Assembly (NCBI RefSeq): GCF_963678635.1
Contig: NC_087070.1
Span: forward strand, 41,173,831 to 41,237,830
Origin: Symsagittifera roscoffensis
Lineage: Eukaryota; Xenacoelomorpha; Acoela; Convolutidae
Direction: 5' to 3'
Length of the DNA stretch: 64,000 nt
In this document: positions 23,781-34,163 of the stretch, in pieces
Layout: each line of letters starts with the position of its first letter
Numbering within the stretch: the stretch's first letter is position 1
Program-made: the position numbers and the translations under genes
The notes under the pieces: model-generated
Told to the model about the DNA's origin: nothing
Database searches by the model: none
What the model saw: the letters and a program-made list of their open reading frames with translations, nothing else

Positions 23781-25274
23781 CTATGAGACCGTAGTCAGAT
23801 CTGGTACTGAACTGACTTGTGGCACAGTTGGCAACCTTGTCTCCGGGGTGACATCTGCCTCCGACGGGAATGGATTCGTCCAGCCAGGCCTCGACGGGGC
23901 TGCCCTTGGCCGCTCCTTGCTTCTGGGTTCGTAGTTCGTTCTCGAGCCTTGCTGGGCTCTGGCATTGCTGCCCGTACCATCTCCATCATTTGCATGGCGT
24001 GAGCGCTCCCTTGGGTTGGAACGCTCCTGCCAATTGCTCCCATTCAGGATCGCGTCAAGCTTCCGCATCATTAAGTCAGATTTTGCATCTAACCTTTTCT
24101 CCAGGCTAGTCATCGTGTGGGCGTAGGTACTATCATGATCGTTCAACAATCGTTCTATCTCCCTGGTCATCCTAGCCTCTCTTTCGTATGACTCCTTGTT
24201 TGCCTGTGCCAGGCTCTCCGCCAGGCATTGATCGGTGTTGCGAATCAACTGAGCCTGATCAACCCTCGCCTGCGACTTCACATGCGTTAGTTTGTCTCTC
24301 AGATTCTCTTGACCTTTGTGAGCTCTCTCATCAACCTGATCTATTCTTTTAGTCATGTCCCGCCTCAGTTCATCTAGACCATTCATTACGCCAGCGAACA
24401 TGTCACTTATGTCGCCAGTGGCCCCAAATGACGGGGTTAGTCCCAGAGAAGATGAGGTCAACTGCGGCTGCAGCCTGGTACTTGATGACGCACCGCCTTT
24501 TTGCTTGCTCATCGACGTCATTAATCTGTCGAAGGTCGATGACGCTCCCATCGTTATCCCATCTGACATGGGCCTGGTCGGCGAGGTTGACGACGCCTTC
24601 CTGCTCATACCGTTCCTTGGGCACGGTGTGAAGTTCACATCCGGATGGGCTATCTCCGGGTAGTCATCACTGGAAGTCAAACCTACAGTTGGTAGTGACG
24701 CCATGCGTTCGTCGTACAAAGACTTCCAACTCTTCTTGGCCTTCGAACCCGTTTGTTCTTCACTCGGGCTTATACTCGACATCATCGCGTTGTTGCTCTG
24801 CTTGGCCAGAGATGAGTGGGTACTAGCCGAATGTGAGTATTCTCCCCTCCACCTGTGACTTTTGGTCTCCGATTTGGACATCCCCTTGAATAATACTTCC
24901 TCTCGCGGCTCGACCTCGGAACGCTCCGAGGTCTCCTCTGTCCTCTCGACTTCCTCCCGCTCGAGGTCCTCGCTCGGCTCAAAGTCGGGTCGAATGAGCG
25001 TCTGTTCTCCCTCGTCAAAGGGGTCCACAAGCGTTTCGCTCGCGGTTCCGGCTTCGGCGCTCAGCCTTTGATCGCCATCGAGGTTTTTCTCGCTCCTCAA
25101 TCTCATTCCGCTCACTGAAAGATCAGGTTGACCTTTTGTCGATTCGTTTTCAGCAAACACGTCGGAGGCGCTGCTAAACGAGGACTGGCTACGCCTAGTT
25201 TTAAATTTTCGCGTGCTGCCCTTGCTCAGCCTGGGAATCTTAGTAGTCGATCCTAACGAGTCCCTGCGCTGCAT
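23781..25274 (-). CDS. Element A ORF1: coiled-coil protein upstream of gag
   Basis: This 497-aa protein starts at the methionine at 25274; the frame could be read from 25298, but homology with ORF1 of C begins at the later methionine. The first 60 residues are basic (RLSKGSTRKFKTRRSQ). The middle is acidic and low complexity. Residues of about 330-430 form a long predicted coiled coil (heptad pattern in MTKRIDQVDERA, MTREIERLLNDHD, SLEKRLDAKSDLMMRKLDAIL). The tail is rich in Arg, Pro and Ser. Order and composition suggest a structural (matrix-like) protein, but I recognise no family. It ends in TAG at 23781-23783, in frame with gag-pol 10 bp further on. Confidence 0.7.
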   Translation of the reverse strand: MQRRDSLGSTTKIPRLSKGSTRKFKTRRSQSSFSSASDVFAENESTKGQPDLSVSGMRLRSEKNLDGDQRLSAEAGTASETLVDPFDEGEQTLIRPDFEPSEDLEREEVERTEETSERSEVEPREEVLFKGMSKSETKSHRWRGEYSHSASTHSSLAKQSNNAMMSSISPSEEQTGSKAKKSWKSLYDERMASLPTVGLTSSDDYPEIAHPDVNFTPCPRNGMSRKASSTSPTRPMSDGITMGASSTFDRLMTSMSKQKGGASSSTRLQPQLTSSSLGLTPSFGATGDISDMFAGVMNGLDELRRDMTKRIDQVDERAHKGQENLRDKLTHVKSQARVDQAQLIRNTDQCLAESLAQANKESYEREARMTREIERLLNDHDSTYAHTMTSLEKRLDAKSDLMMRKLDAILNGSNWQERSNPRERSRHANDGDGTGSNARAQQGSRTNYEPRSKERPRAAPSRPGWTNPFPSEADVTPETRLPTVPQVSSVPDLTTVS

Positions 25275-26196
25275 ACTTTGTGATACAAAAAAAAACAATA
25301 TTCGTATGTCGAAAAGTCAGTATCAATCTCTTAGGTTTCTCAATGACAATCTTAGTGACTCAGCTAGAGTTACACATCCACACACAGGGCCTGCTCAGTA
25401 TTGATATAATGTTAACTCAACCCTGTCGTATAGTATAACTGTATCACAAGATTCTCACAAGATATAATCAACACACAAAACACAATAGATAATCAGGTAA
25501 GAATATCCTACAGGTGACAGCGACCTTTTGTCAGTATCAATTTATCGCCACACAATTTATCAAGTCACTGCTTTGGTAAAATTAAACAATCTTTGATAAA
25601 AAGCAGTGATGATTCAGAAACAGATCAATAAAACTTAGTCTTAAAGAAAAAGACTTCCCCCAATCGGAACGATCCGAAAGAACAAAGCCCAGGACACAGT
25701 CTTCTCAAGTGGGTGTGTAATTGCCTAAAACACCCACCGAGGTCTTCTTTTAGGTGCCCCGCGATTGCCCGAGCTGTCCTATCAAGTGGCTCAAGGCAAC
25801 CTCTGATCGAAAACTTCTAAAGTCTATGAAAAAGCTCCCCCACACCCGGAACGCTCCAAGTGCACGAGAGCAGGGAACAACTTTTCTTCTCAAGTGAGTG
25901 TGTATTTGCCTAATACACTCACCGAGGTCTTCTTTTATTTGTTCCCGGATTGCCCGAACTTTCCTATTAATTAGCTCAAGGCTCAATTAATTTTTTGTTC
26001 GGGTACTTCTGATACACCCGATCTAGAATCCAAAGTTGATCACAAATTTCCGGGTCAAAATGGGCTCTTATGATCCTAATAAGCGCCTAATATCCTAATA
26101 TGATTATGATTAAATAGATATTTTCCGTTTCCCAAATCGCCACGGAAGATTTCCTCAAGTTTCTAACAAGGAAGGTTGTTTAGAAGGTTTAAGACA

Positions 26197-28135
26197 CTCC
26201 GAGGGTTACTTCGGAGGGTTGTTAAGACACTTAGCCTACTTCGGAGGGTACCTTAATCACGCAAGTCACTTCGGAGGGTCCCCCTAAATTTACTAAGGAG
26301 GGTCAATAAGATGCCTAATATGCTCCGGAGGGTTACTTCGGAGGGTACCTCCAAAATTTTCAAATTTCTGAGCCTCACTCAGAAGGGCCTTCAATTAACT
26401 TCAGGAAGCGTCAAAACAAGCTTAATTCTCTATGGGATGGCTGTCTCAACTTCTTTGGATAACATCGTGGAAATTTTCCACTAAGGAGGGTTGCTAAGGA
26501 CCTTAGCTGACTCCAGAGGGTTACCTCAGAGGGTTCCCCAAAAATCAAGAAAAAAGGTTATGTTACCGCAATAAAGTCTCCAAAAGCGGTCTACCTGACT
26601 TAAAACTAGGTTGGCTGACACGGTCAACCTTCCCAGTTGGATAAAAAGGTGTTTTGATAAAAAAATTTTCCGCCGCTCGGAGGGTTTACCTGTAATTTGG
26701 ACCCTCCGAACCAACAAATTCTAAAAAATTTTTCCTTTCCGAGATTATCAACCCAAAAACGGTTGCGGTCCGGAAAAGTGGTTCAAAACGTCGACTTATG
26801 GTACCAAAATTACCCCGATCGGATGACTAGTCTTTGAGAAATTGCCAAAAACGTGTTTGTCCAAATGGCCTTTTTTTACCACCTATATAGGTTCTGAGAA
26901 ATTTTTTCCGCAATTCCTATCGAAAGTGCCTAAAAATGATTGAAACGACCGTAGTAGCCCATACGGCACTGGAATAGTGCAAAAAACCGGATCAAAATTG
27001 GTTTGGAGACAAAAATTTGGCTAATAACTATCAAATTTGGACCCTCCGGTTCCTCCCTTTTCCAATCCTTAAGTCGTTAGCTCTATCCAAGGAGCCAATC
27101 GGAGGGTTACTCAAGAATTTCTCTAGTAACCGAGCACGTTATGCTAGCACGCTCCTAACGCAAAAAATTTTATTGCTCTAACTCTAAAAACTCAAAAACT
27201 CGATCCCCAAAACAGATTGACAAAATTCAGAAAATTATCGAAATTTTGACCGAAAAATTTTGGTTTTTTCCAACTTCTACTGAGTCTTTTCTCACGCGGT
27301 TTCTTTAGTTAGGGGGATCGAACTACGTAGCTACTCCCTATATAAAAGCTTTTTGTTGTTCGGAAAAGCTCGGATATCCAAGAATTTGGGGGTCTACAGT
27401 TTGATCGAAAATCGATGATTTTCGACAAAATTGGGTGTTTTTTTTTTGGTCTAATTGAGGAGATAAGTAATATGTAATAAGGATAATAACCTATTATTAG
27501 TCGTTAATGAATAGTACTATACCCTCCTTTGCACCAAAATACCCGAATTAAGACCCTTAACTCGGAAATTTGTAATCGATGGAGGGTACAATCGGACCGC
27601 GCCAATCGTGCCCCCCCACTTCTTAAGTTTTAATGAAATAGTACCCGAACGATACTAAAATTGCTTCAACGATACCCAACAGTCGTTGCGGATGTTGTCC
27701 CTGATGTCCCTGTTGAGTGTAGAACACGTTGATCAGCTTGCCACTCTACCCTCCGGTCACCGGCAAAATCACCATTAACGTGCTTAAACACTCAAATTAC
27801 ACTCGAGGGAGGGTATCCAACCCTTCACCAAAACACACAATCTTTCTATCAGAAACGATATAAATCAATCTGAAACAACAACAAATAGGAAGGTCAGATC
27901 ACATCTCGTCCGGAAATAACATATAAACTGTCACTTTATGTTTTTTACTGTTTTTGGTCTTTTTTGGATTCTTTACTGTTTTTTGTACTTTTTTGTTTTC
28001 AAATAAATTTATTTTTGGCTTTTTCTTGGTTATACACTATTTTTGTTTGGTTTTACGCTTTCTCTTTAATTGTTTTTGGTCCTGGGACCTCAGGACAAGC
28101 GGGCTCTAGATTTCCCACCTAACCCTCCGGCCCCC
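26197..28135. repeat. Interspersed CGGAGGGT / ACCCTCCG motif array in the leader of element A
   Basis: TTCGGAGGGT occurs exactly at 26210, 26240, 26270 and 26337. Variants occur near 26197 (CTCCGAGGGT), 26323 (CTCCGGAGGGT), 26678 and 27100. The inverse ACCCTCCG lies near 26701, 27043, 27752 and 28123. Spacing is irregular, so this is not a tandem repeat. Element C has a related motif (CCCCTCCGGAT) in its leader. Arrays of host-factor sites in the leader are known for the Drosophila gypsy insulator; a comparable binding role here is inference. Confidence 0.65.
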
Positions 28136-28310
28136 GGAATTTTCGGTGTTAACTAAGTTAAAAAGCTAAATAGCACTGGACGTAGGGTACGCACCTTCCC
28201 CCCAGTACAATAACGGTCATTAAGGCCTCTACCTCGGGCTTACGCCCGGAGCGGAGGATTCGTCGCTGAAACGCTTGCTGATCATGATGGTCTTATGCCT
28301 TTGACAGGCC

Positions 28311-28325
28311 CACCCAGGAGCGCCA
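28311..28325 (-). promoter_or_regulatory. tRNA primer-binding site of element A
   Basis: On the minus strand the sequence is TGGCGCTCCTGGGTG, starting 12 nt after the end of the 5' LTR, and the match to a tRNA 3' end can be extended by GGC. The same 15-mer sits 11-12 nt inside the LTR of B1, B2 and C. TGG is the complement of the tRNA CCA end, and the rest resembles the acceptor/T-arm of tRNA-Asn; the tRNA identity is tentative. Confidence 0.75.
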
Positions 28326-28337
28326 TAAAAACGTCTA

Positions 28338-28618
28338 TGTAACATTCGCCCAAATACTACACAGCGACGGAGCGTAGAAAAAGTACCTATTAACGACTGG
28401 CAGGCGTCAGTTACCTTAATCCTACTCGTTTTTCACCGTCTCGACCTTGCCAGTTGATTTTCTGGTCTGTTTAGGGCTAAGTAAAAAGTTACTATTTTTA
28501 GGCCATCAGTCAAACGACTTTTGATCAGCTTTCGTTTACATGCGAACACAACCACATAGCTGAGTCTCGGATCCTCAGACTACGTGATTGTCATTAAAAA
28601 CACGGCTCGAACAACCTA
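28338..28618 (-). repeat. 5' LTR of element A, inner part (split by element B)
   Basis: It starts TGTAACATTCGCCC and matches 4874-5154 of the 3' LTR. It stops at CTA (28616-28618), the target-site duplication of element B, and resumes at 39640. Confidence 0.9.
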
Positions 28619-29503
28619 TGTGCCAGTCGGTCATGTCTGGAGGTTTGACCTTGAGAAACACGTAATTTTGGAGTGAAGTTTTAATTTTAAAAATTTCGAA
28701 TGGAGCCTGTCATGCTCAGTTTTCTCGAACCAACTGAAAACAAAAAGTGAAAAATCAGAACGACCGAATCAACAATTGCGAGAAACTACTCAAGAAAAAG
28801 GCAGGAAATTGCTATTCGCAATTTCTCGAAACGAAATAATAAGAGAGTAGAGCTGTCTTATCCCGAAAACAGGAGAATAGAACACAGACTTGAGAAAGGA
28901 CGATTATTCGAACGGAACAGAGTGAACTTTCAATGGAAGAGAGGACAACTCGAGTGTCCCGATGGCTCATACAGAAACTTTGATTCTTTAGACAGAACTT
29001 ACTTCTGTTGTTAAAACTAATTAGCATCAAACTTATCTAGTTATATTATTTAATTCTCGAGCTGCTCATCTTTTAATTACTCCTCATACTCAAGCGCATC
29101 GACAGGTGAGTTCTCAATTTAAATTTCTCGAGTGTTTTTTATGATAGTTATGTTGAGATAAGGCGAGTTTTAGGTTGATCCATCTGAATTGGATCAAAGT
29201 TCCACTGTCCAATAAAAAGAAACTAAGCGGATTGTTCCAACCCGGTTTTTAACGGCGTTCATGTATTTTGGGTATTTCGAGACCTAAGTATGGGGACGTT
29301 CTTATTTCTAGAGTGGGGGGTATTTTGGTAGTGGCCTTTATGCTGTAACGGGTTCTAGTCTCATGTCGCAAGCGAACCGAATTGGCTCCGACCGTTCTTG
29401 AGGTAGAAAAACACAAGAGATAGTGTCCCTGACTCTTGAGCCAATGGTTATAGGGCCTATTTTTCTTAAGCCTCATATGTGACTAAAGTAGGCGACTCTT
29501 ACA
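28619..29503 (+). repeat. 5' LTR of B1 (885 bp)
   Basis: It begins TGTGCCAGTCGGTC and ends GGCGACTCTTACA. It contains the hairpin TTGATCCA-TCTGAAT-TGGATCAA (29175-29197) and CCAATAAAAAG just after it, a plausible polyadenylation signal. It is nearly identical to the LTRs at 34164-35048, 32320-32873 and 37874-38742. Confidence 0.9.
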
Positions 29504-30062
29504 TAGTGTTTTTATGGCGCTCCTGGGTGTTTTTACGACATCATGACTACGGAGTCGAACCCACTTGAAACAGCTCCGGGCTACATGCCCATTCAAGAGT
29601 ACCGGTGGTACGGTTCAGCGGGAACGTGTAAACCTTCCGGTTGTACCGTGATAGCTTTTTAAGAAAACTCAAGAAAACTTCCTGGTACGCTCTCCGAACG
29701 AGGCTTAGCTAACCGAGTGAAGGGGGGCAACTAGGGGGACAAAAACACGAGCAAAAAAGAATACAAAAAGGAACAAAAACCATAAAACGAAAAAAGACAG
29801 TGACTTTGATACCAAATTAGTTGGATCAAACCTTTGTATTAATTAAATAGTATACACATATTGTTTTATAAGACCGATCGTTTCGATCAATCTAGCAATT
29901 TAAACCAGTGACTTCAGTAAGGTGCCCGAGTGGGGGGCGTTGTTAAGGGTTTTCAGACAGATTGCGATCGAACCGGACCACTAGGAGACTTGACTGGAAA
30001 GGGTGACCAGTCGAGTGGGAAAGTGGTTCACAAGGATCGAAACGGACCACTAGGAGACTTGA
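29504..30062 (+). other. Leader of B1
   Basis: Non-coding apart from its end, where a short frame (29930-30193) overlaps the start of the main ORF. It contains inverted words such as ACCGGTGGTACGGT near 29600 but no leader motif array like that of A or C. Confidence 0.5.
29515..29529 (+). promoter_or_regulatory. tRNA primer-binding site of B1
   Basis: TGGCGCTCCTGGGTG lies 11 nt after the LTR end, identical to the site in A and C. Confidence 0.8.
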
Positions 30063-30103
30063 TTGGAAGAGGTGACCAGTCGAGTGGGAAAGTGGTTCTG
30101 CTG
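29966..30103 (+). repeat. Two 69-bp tandem repeats before the B1 ORF
   Basis: Units 29966-30034 and 30035-30103 differ at a few positions. 69 bp is 23 codons, so an overlapping frame reads the repeat in phase. The first methionine of the 605-aa frame (30063) lies inside the second unit. Confidence 0.75.
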
Positions 30104-31880
30104 TCAAGTGCAGAACAGAGACAACCAGCACAGGACCACTACAAGAGGACGCACAGGGGTGTTCTCAAGTCGAGCAACGGGTATCGAGGATGAGGATTTG
30201 GCGACCTTAAGTATAGTACATAGACTGATCCTGCCTCAGATGAAAGAGTCGAGTGAGGTGACGAGTGGAACAGGGTCGGTGAAGAGGATGGAGCCGGGCA
30301 GTTGTCTTGCTTCGACATGTGGCAACGGCGAGCATACTTGTGATGGACGATCATGCGTCAGGATACAGTCTTTCCAGAAAGAGGACCTCATCACCTGGTT
30401 TGAGGATATCACCGAAAGGGAGAAGAGCGAGATACAGATAGTGGCTGAATTTTACGCGAGTACCACCGTGAACCTAGCGACAGCCTTGGGATTTTTCTCA
30501 AGAATGTGTAGTCTCCAGTCACTGGAGAGGCTAGAGTCAGAACACCACCTGGTGACCGCGTTGAGCGTGGAATCATGGCCCGGAGTGTTACAAGTGAACC
30601 AGAAGCACATCAAGAGTTGGAAGATTGGACTCGAGGCGGAGATGGGATTTCCCATGAGCGAAGCCTATGGATTGCCTCTAAATGCGAAATCCTTAGTGGG
30701 GTCAGTGTTGGCTAACCTATGTGGAAGCCACTATCCACTACACATGGCGATGGCGGAGGTGTCCAGCCAGAGGGTATTGATAGACAAAGCCTTCTCAGTG
30801 TCCAAGTGCGTGAGACTAGCTCGGATGTCGCATCATTCACACAAGCTGTTGAGGAAGATCCGAGGAGCAGTACCGAAGGAACAAAGAGACGACTTGAGTG
30901 AAATCTGGGGTGAAGAACTCCTAGGCTTGGAGAGCGAAAACACAAGTGATGACGGAAGGCAAAACATGGTGGGGAAACCCGCAGTGGGTGCTCCAAGCTC
31001 GGAAGAAGTCGACGTGATACACGAGAAAATGATGGAACTTGAGCCTCTCCTAGAAGCCTCGGGAGAACGCAATCTTAGAAGCATCGACCTCACGCATGGG
31101 GATTGTCCATGCCACTGTCTGGCGCAGACAGTGTGGTACCCAGACCGCGCCAATCTCTGTCTAATCTGGGACATAGAAGAAATTAAGTCGTTGGGACTAC
31201 CGGAGCATCGACAAAAGGTGACCATCTTGGTGGTGAGCACGATGCTGGCTCTACGATGGATGGAAGAAAACATAGCGAAGTATAGAGAATCGAGAACGCC
31301 AACAGCTGAGTCGATTCATGCGATAGATTACAGCAGGAGACTTGAGTTGTTCGAGACCGCATGCAAGGTATTCGCCATACCAGTGGAGATCAGACATATA
31401 TGGAGCCGCCTGAGATTCTTTCCTTGGTTTCGTGCGACGTTAACATCCTGGTTATATGTGGTGACAAAGGACCACATCAGGAAACATCAAAAGGAATATC
31501 GACAATTCCAAGCCGAGATAGGACCAGATGCCTTCAAGAGACCTCTGCTAACCCATCGAAATGCGATCACGACGGGGTGGAAAAGAGTATCCAGAGACAA
31601 TTCTAGAGCGAGGGAATCGATACTAGAGGAGGACTTAGCGAAGAATGTAAACATGAGTCTTCACAATTCCTTCTGTTTGAACCGGGAGTCGAAGGTAAAG
31701 AGCTTACCAAATCAATCGAAGAGGTTGCAAGAACAGAGGGAGTGGATGCGATCCTATGAACAGCTGAAGGCCTGGGAGGAGATTGTGATCAGCTCCGATG
31801 ACGAAGAGGCACTGTTGGAACAAATTACAGTGTCAAGAACACCGGTGTCGGGTACCTCGAGGGCGAAGGACACGAGGTGA
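30063..31880 (+). CDS. ORF3-family protein of B1 (605 aa)
   Basis: From about residue 75 the protein aligns with residue 390 to the end of the 919-aa ORF3 of C, at roughly 45-50% identity by eye. Conserved blocks: GSCLASTCGNGEHTCDGRSC (a Cys/His cluster of C-x5-C-x4-H-x-C-x4-C type, possibly zinc-binding), VNLATALGFFS, SVESWPGVLQ, AFSVSKCVRLARMS, CPCHCLAQTVWYPDRANL, a 15-residue hydrophobic run VTILVVSTMLALRW, and the C-terminal FFPWFRATLTSWLY...LLTHRNAITTGWKR...NMSLHNSFCLNRES. The N-terminal 75 residues come from the repeats and leader and are not homologous; translation might start later (e.g. at the MEPGSC methionine). The frame is intact despite divergence, and it is the only protein of this element. 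Function unknown. Confidence 0.75.
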   Translation: MEEVTSRVGKWFCCQVQNRDNQHRTTTRGRTGVFSSRATGIEDEDLATLSIVHRLILPQMKESSEVTSGTGSVKRMEPGSCLASTCGNGEHTCDGRSCVRIQSFQKEDLITWFEDITEREKSEIQIVAEFYASTTVNLATALGFFSRMCSLQSLERLESEHHLVTALSVESWPGVLQVNQKHIKSWKIGLEAEMGFPMSEAYGLPLNAKSLVGSVLANLCGSHYPLHMAMAEVSSQRVLIDKAFSVSKCVRLARMSHHSHKLLRKIRGAVPKEQRDDLSEIWGEELLGLESENTSDDGRQNMVGKPAVGAPSSEEVDVIHEKMMELEPLLEASGERNLRSIDLTHGDCPCHCLAQTVWYPDRANLCLIWDIEEIKSLGLPEHRQKVTILVVSTMLALRWMEENIAKYRESRTPTAESIHAIDYSRRLELFETACKVFAIPVEIRHIWSRLRFFPWFRATLTSWLYVVTKDHIRKHQKEYRQFQAEIGPDAFKRPLLTHRNAITTGWKRVSRDNSRARESILEEDLAKNVNMSLHNSFCLNRESKVKSLPNQSKRLQEQREWMRSYEQLKAWEEIVISSDDEEALLEQITVSRTPVSGTSRAKDTR

Positions 31881-32319
31881 GCCGGTGGCTCGAAGGGAAA
31901 ATTCTAGAGTCTTGAGTCTTGAGAGGGAAGGGGCTCGAGGGTGAGCTCGGATGAAACCCGGGTTCACGAAAAAGAAATTTTAGACGAATAAGATATTGTT
32001 ATTAATATGATAGATCTATTATATAAATCAAAATGATGCATGACAATTTCCTGACTGAATGGGACAAAAGAAGTTTCAAAATTACCAGCTTAAAAAGCGG
32101 GGATTCATGGGTGCAGGTGTGTGCAGATTTTGATTGCTGTTTAGCGATAGTGTGAAAATTTTATATGGTTGTGAATTTTGGAAGGTAGATAAACTTAAGT
32201 CCGATGCAAACTTCTGTAAATGACCACTGGCACTGTATCTTGAGCAACACTCGGTTCTCTGGGACTCACTTGTAGATGACAACACGCGATGAGGACATCG
32301 ATCTCGAGTCCGGGGAGTA
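31881..32319 (+). other. 3' untranslated region of B1 with plus-strand primer motif
   Basis: No coding sequence is seen. It ends AGTCCGGGGAGTA (32307-32319) directly before the 3' LTR, a one-base variant of the motif in A, C and D. Confidence 0.7.
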
Positions 32320-32873
32320 TGTGCCAGTCGGCCATGTCTGGAGGTTTGACCTTGAGAAACACGTAATTTTGGAGTGAAGTTTTAATTTTAAAAATTTCGA
32401 ATGGAGCCTGTCATGCTCAGTTTTCTCGAACCAACTGAAAACAAAAAGTGAAAAATCAGAACGACCGAATTAACAATTGCGGGAAACTACTCAAGAAAAA
32501 GGCAGGAAATTGCTATTCGCAATTTCTCGATACGAAATAATAAGAGAGTAGAGCTGTCTTATCCCGAAAACAGGAGAATAGAACACAGACTTGAGAAAGG
32601 ACGATTATTCGAACGGAACAGAGTGAACATTCAATGGAAGAGAGGACAACTCGAGTGTCCCGATGGTTCATACAGAAACTTTGATTATTGAGACAGAACT
32701 TACTTCTGTTGTTAAAACTAATTAGCATCAAACTTATCTAGTTATATTATTTAATTCTCGAGCTGCTCATCTTTTAATTACTCCTCATACTCAAGCGCAT
32801 CGACATGTGAGTTCTCAATTTAAATTTCTCGAGTGTATTTTATGATAGTTATGTTGATATAAGGCGAGTTTTA
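32320..32873 (+). repeat. 3' LTR of B1, truncated at the duplication junction
   Basis: It matches the first 554 bp of the B LTR, then stops at AGTTTTA. Three unmatched bases (TAT, 32874-32876) follow, and then sequence identical to A's leader from 27332. Confidence 0.88.
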
Positions 32874-34163
32874 TATTACTCCCTATATAAAAGCTTTTTG
32901 TTGTTCAGAAAAGCTCGGATATCCAAAAATTTGGGGGTCTACAGTTTGATCGAAAATCGATGATTTTCGACAAAATTGGGTGTTTTTTTTTTGGTCTAAT
33001 TGAGGAGATAAGTAATATGTAATAAGGATAATAACCTATTATTAGTCGTTAATGAATAGTACTATACCCTCCTTTGCACCAAAATACCCGAATTAAGACC
33101 CTTAACTCGGAAATTTGTAATCGATGGAGGGTACAATCGGACCGCGCCAATCGTGCCCCCCCACTTCTTAAGTTTTAATGAAATAGTACCCGAACGATAC
33201 TAAAATTGCTTCAACGATACCCAACAGTCGTTGCGGATGTTGTCCCTGATGTCCCTGTTGAGTGTAGAACACGTTGATCAGCTTGCCACTCTACCCTCCG
33301 GTCACCGGCAAAATCACCATTAACGTGCTTAAACACTCAAATTACACTCGAGGGAGGGTATCCAACCCTTCACCAAAACACACAATCTTTCTATCAGAAA
33401 CGATATAAATCAATCTGAAACAACAACAAATAGGAAGGTCAGATCACATCTCGTCCGGAAATAACATATAAACTGTCACTTTATGTTTTTTACTGTTTTT
33501 GGTCTTTTTTGGATTCTTTACTGTTTTTTGTACTTTTTTGTTTTCAAATAAATTTATTTTTGGCTTTTTCTTGGTTATACACTATTTTTGTTTGGTTTTA
33601 CGCTTTCTCTTTAATTGTTTTTGGTCCTGGGACCTCAGGACAAGCGGGCTCTAGATTTCCCACCTAACCCTCCGGCCCCCGGAATTTTCGGTGTTAACTA
33701 AGTTAAAAAGCTAAATAGCACTGGACGTAGGGTACGCACCTTCCCCCCAGTACAATAACGGTCATTAAGGCCTCTACCTCGGGCTTACGCCCGGAGCGGA
33801 GGATTCGTCGCTGAAACGCTTGCTGATCATGATGGTCTTATGCCTTTGACAGGCCCACCCAGGAGCGCCATAAAAACGTCTATGTAACATTCGCCCAAAT
33901 ACTACACAGCGACGGAGCGTAGAAAAAGTACCTATTAACGACTGGCAGGCGTCAGTTACCTTAATCCTACTCGTTTTTCACCGTCTCGACCTTGCCAGTT
34001 GATTTTCTGGTCTGTTTAGGGCTAAGTAAAAAGTTACTATTTTTAGGCCATCAGTCAAACGACTTTTGATCAGCTTTCGTTTACATGCGAACACAACCAC
34101 ATAGCTGAGTCTCGGATCCTCAGACTACGTGATTGTCATTAAAAACACGGCTCGAACAACCTA

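Larger units (their letters stand above)
25275..28337 (-). other. 3 kb leader (5' UTR) of element A
   Basis: Non-coding between the primer-binding site and ORF1. It is strewn with CCTCCGG/CCGGAGG-type motifs, described separately. Two related 150-bp blocks near 25620-25760 and 25830-25980 share words such as TCAAGTG.GTGTGTA.TTGCCTAA and CACCGAGGTCTTCTTTTA.TG, so the leader contains an old internal duplication. A plus-strand TATATAAAAG lies at 27340-27349. The stretch 27332-28337 is repeated at 32877-33882. Confidence 0.7.

Noticed and set aside
27340..27349. TATATAAAAG as a promoter on the + strand of A's leader
   Set aside because: A good TATA-like word, but antisense to A and about 1.3 kb from B's LTR, with no gene starting near it; kept only as a note.
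29930..30193. 87-codon frame at the start of B (also 35475-35738)
   Set aside because: It covers the 69-bp repeats and overlaps the ORF3 start; composition is repeat-driven and there is no homology to other elements. Possibly an upstream ORF but not called as a gene.
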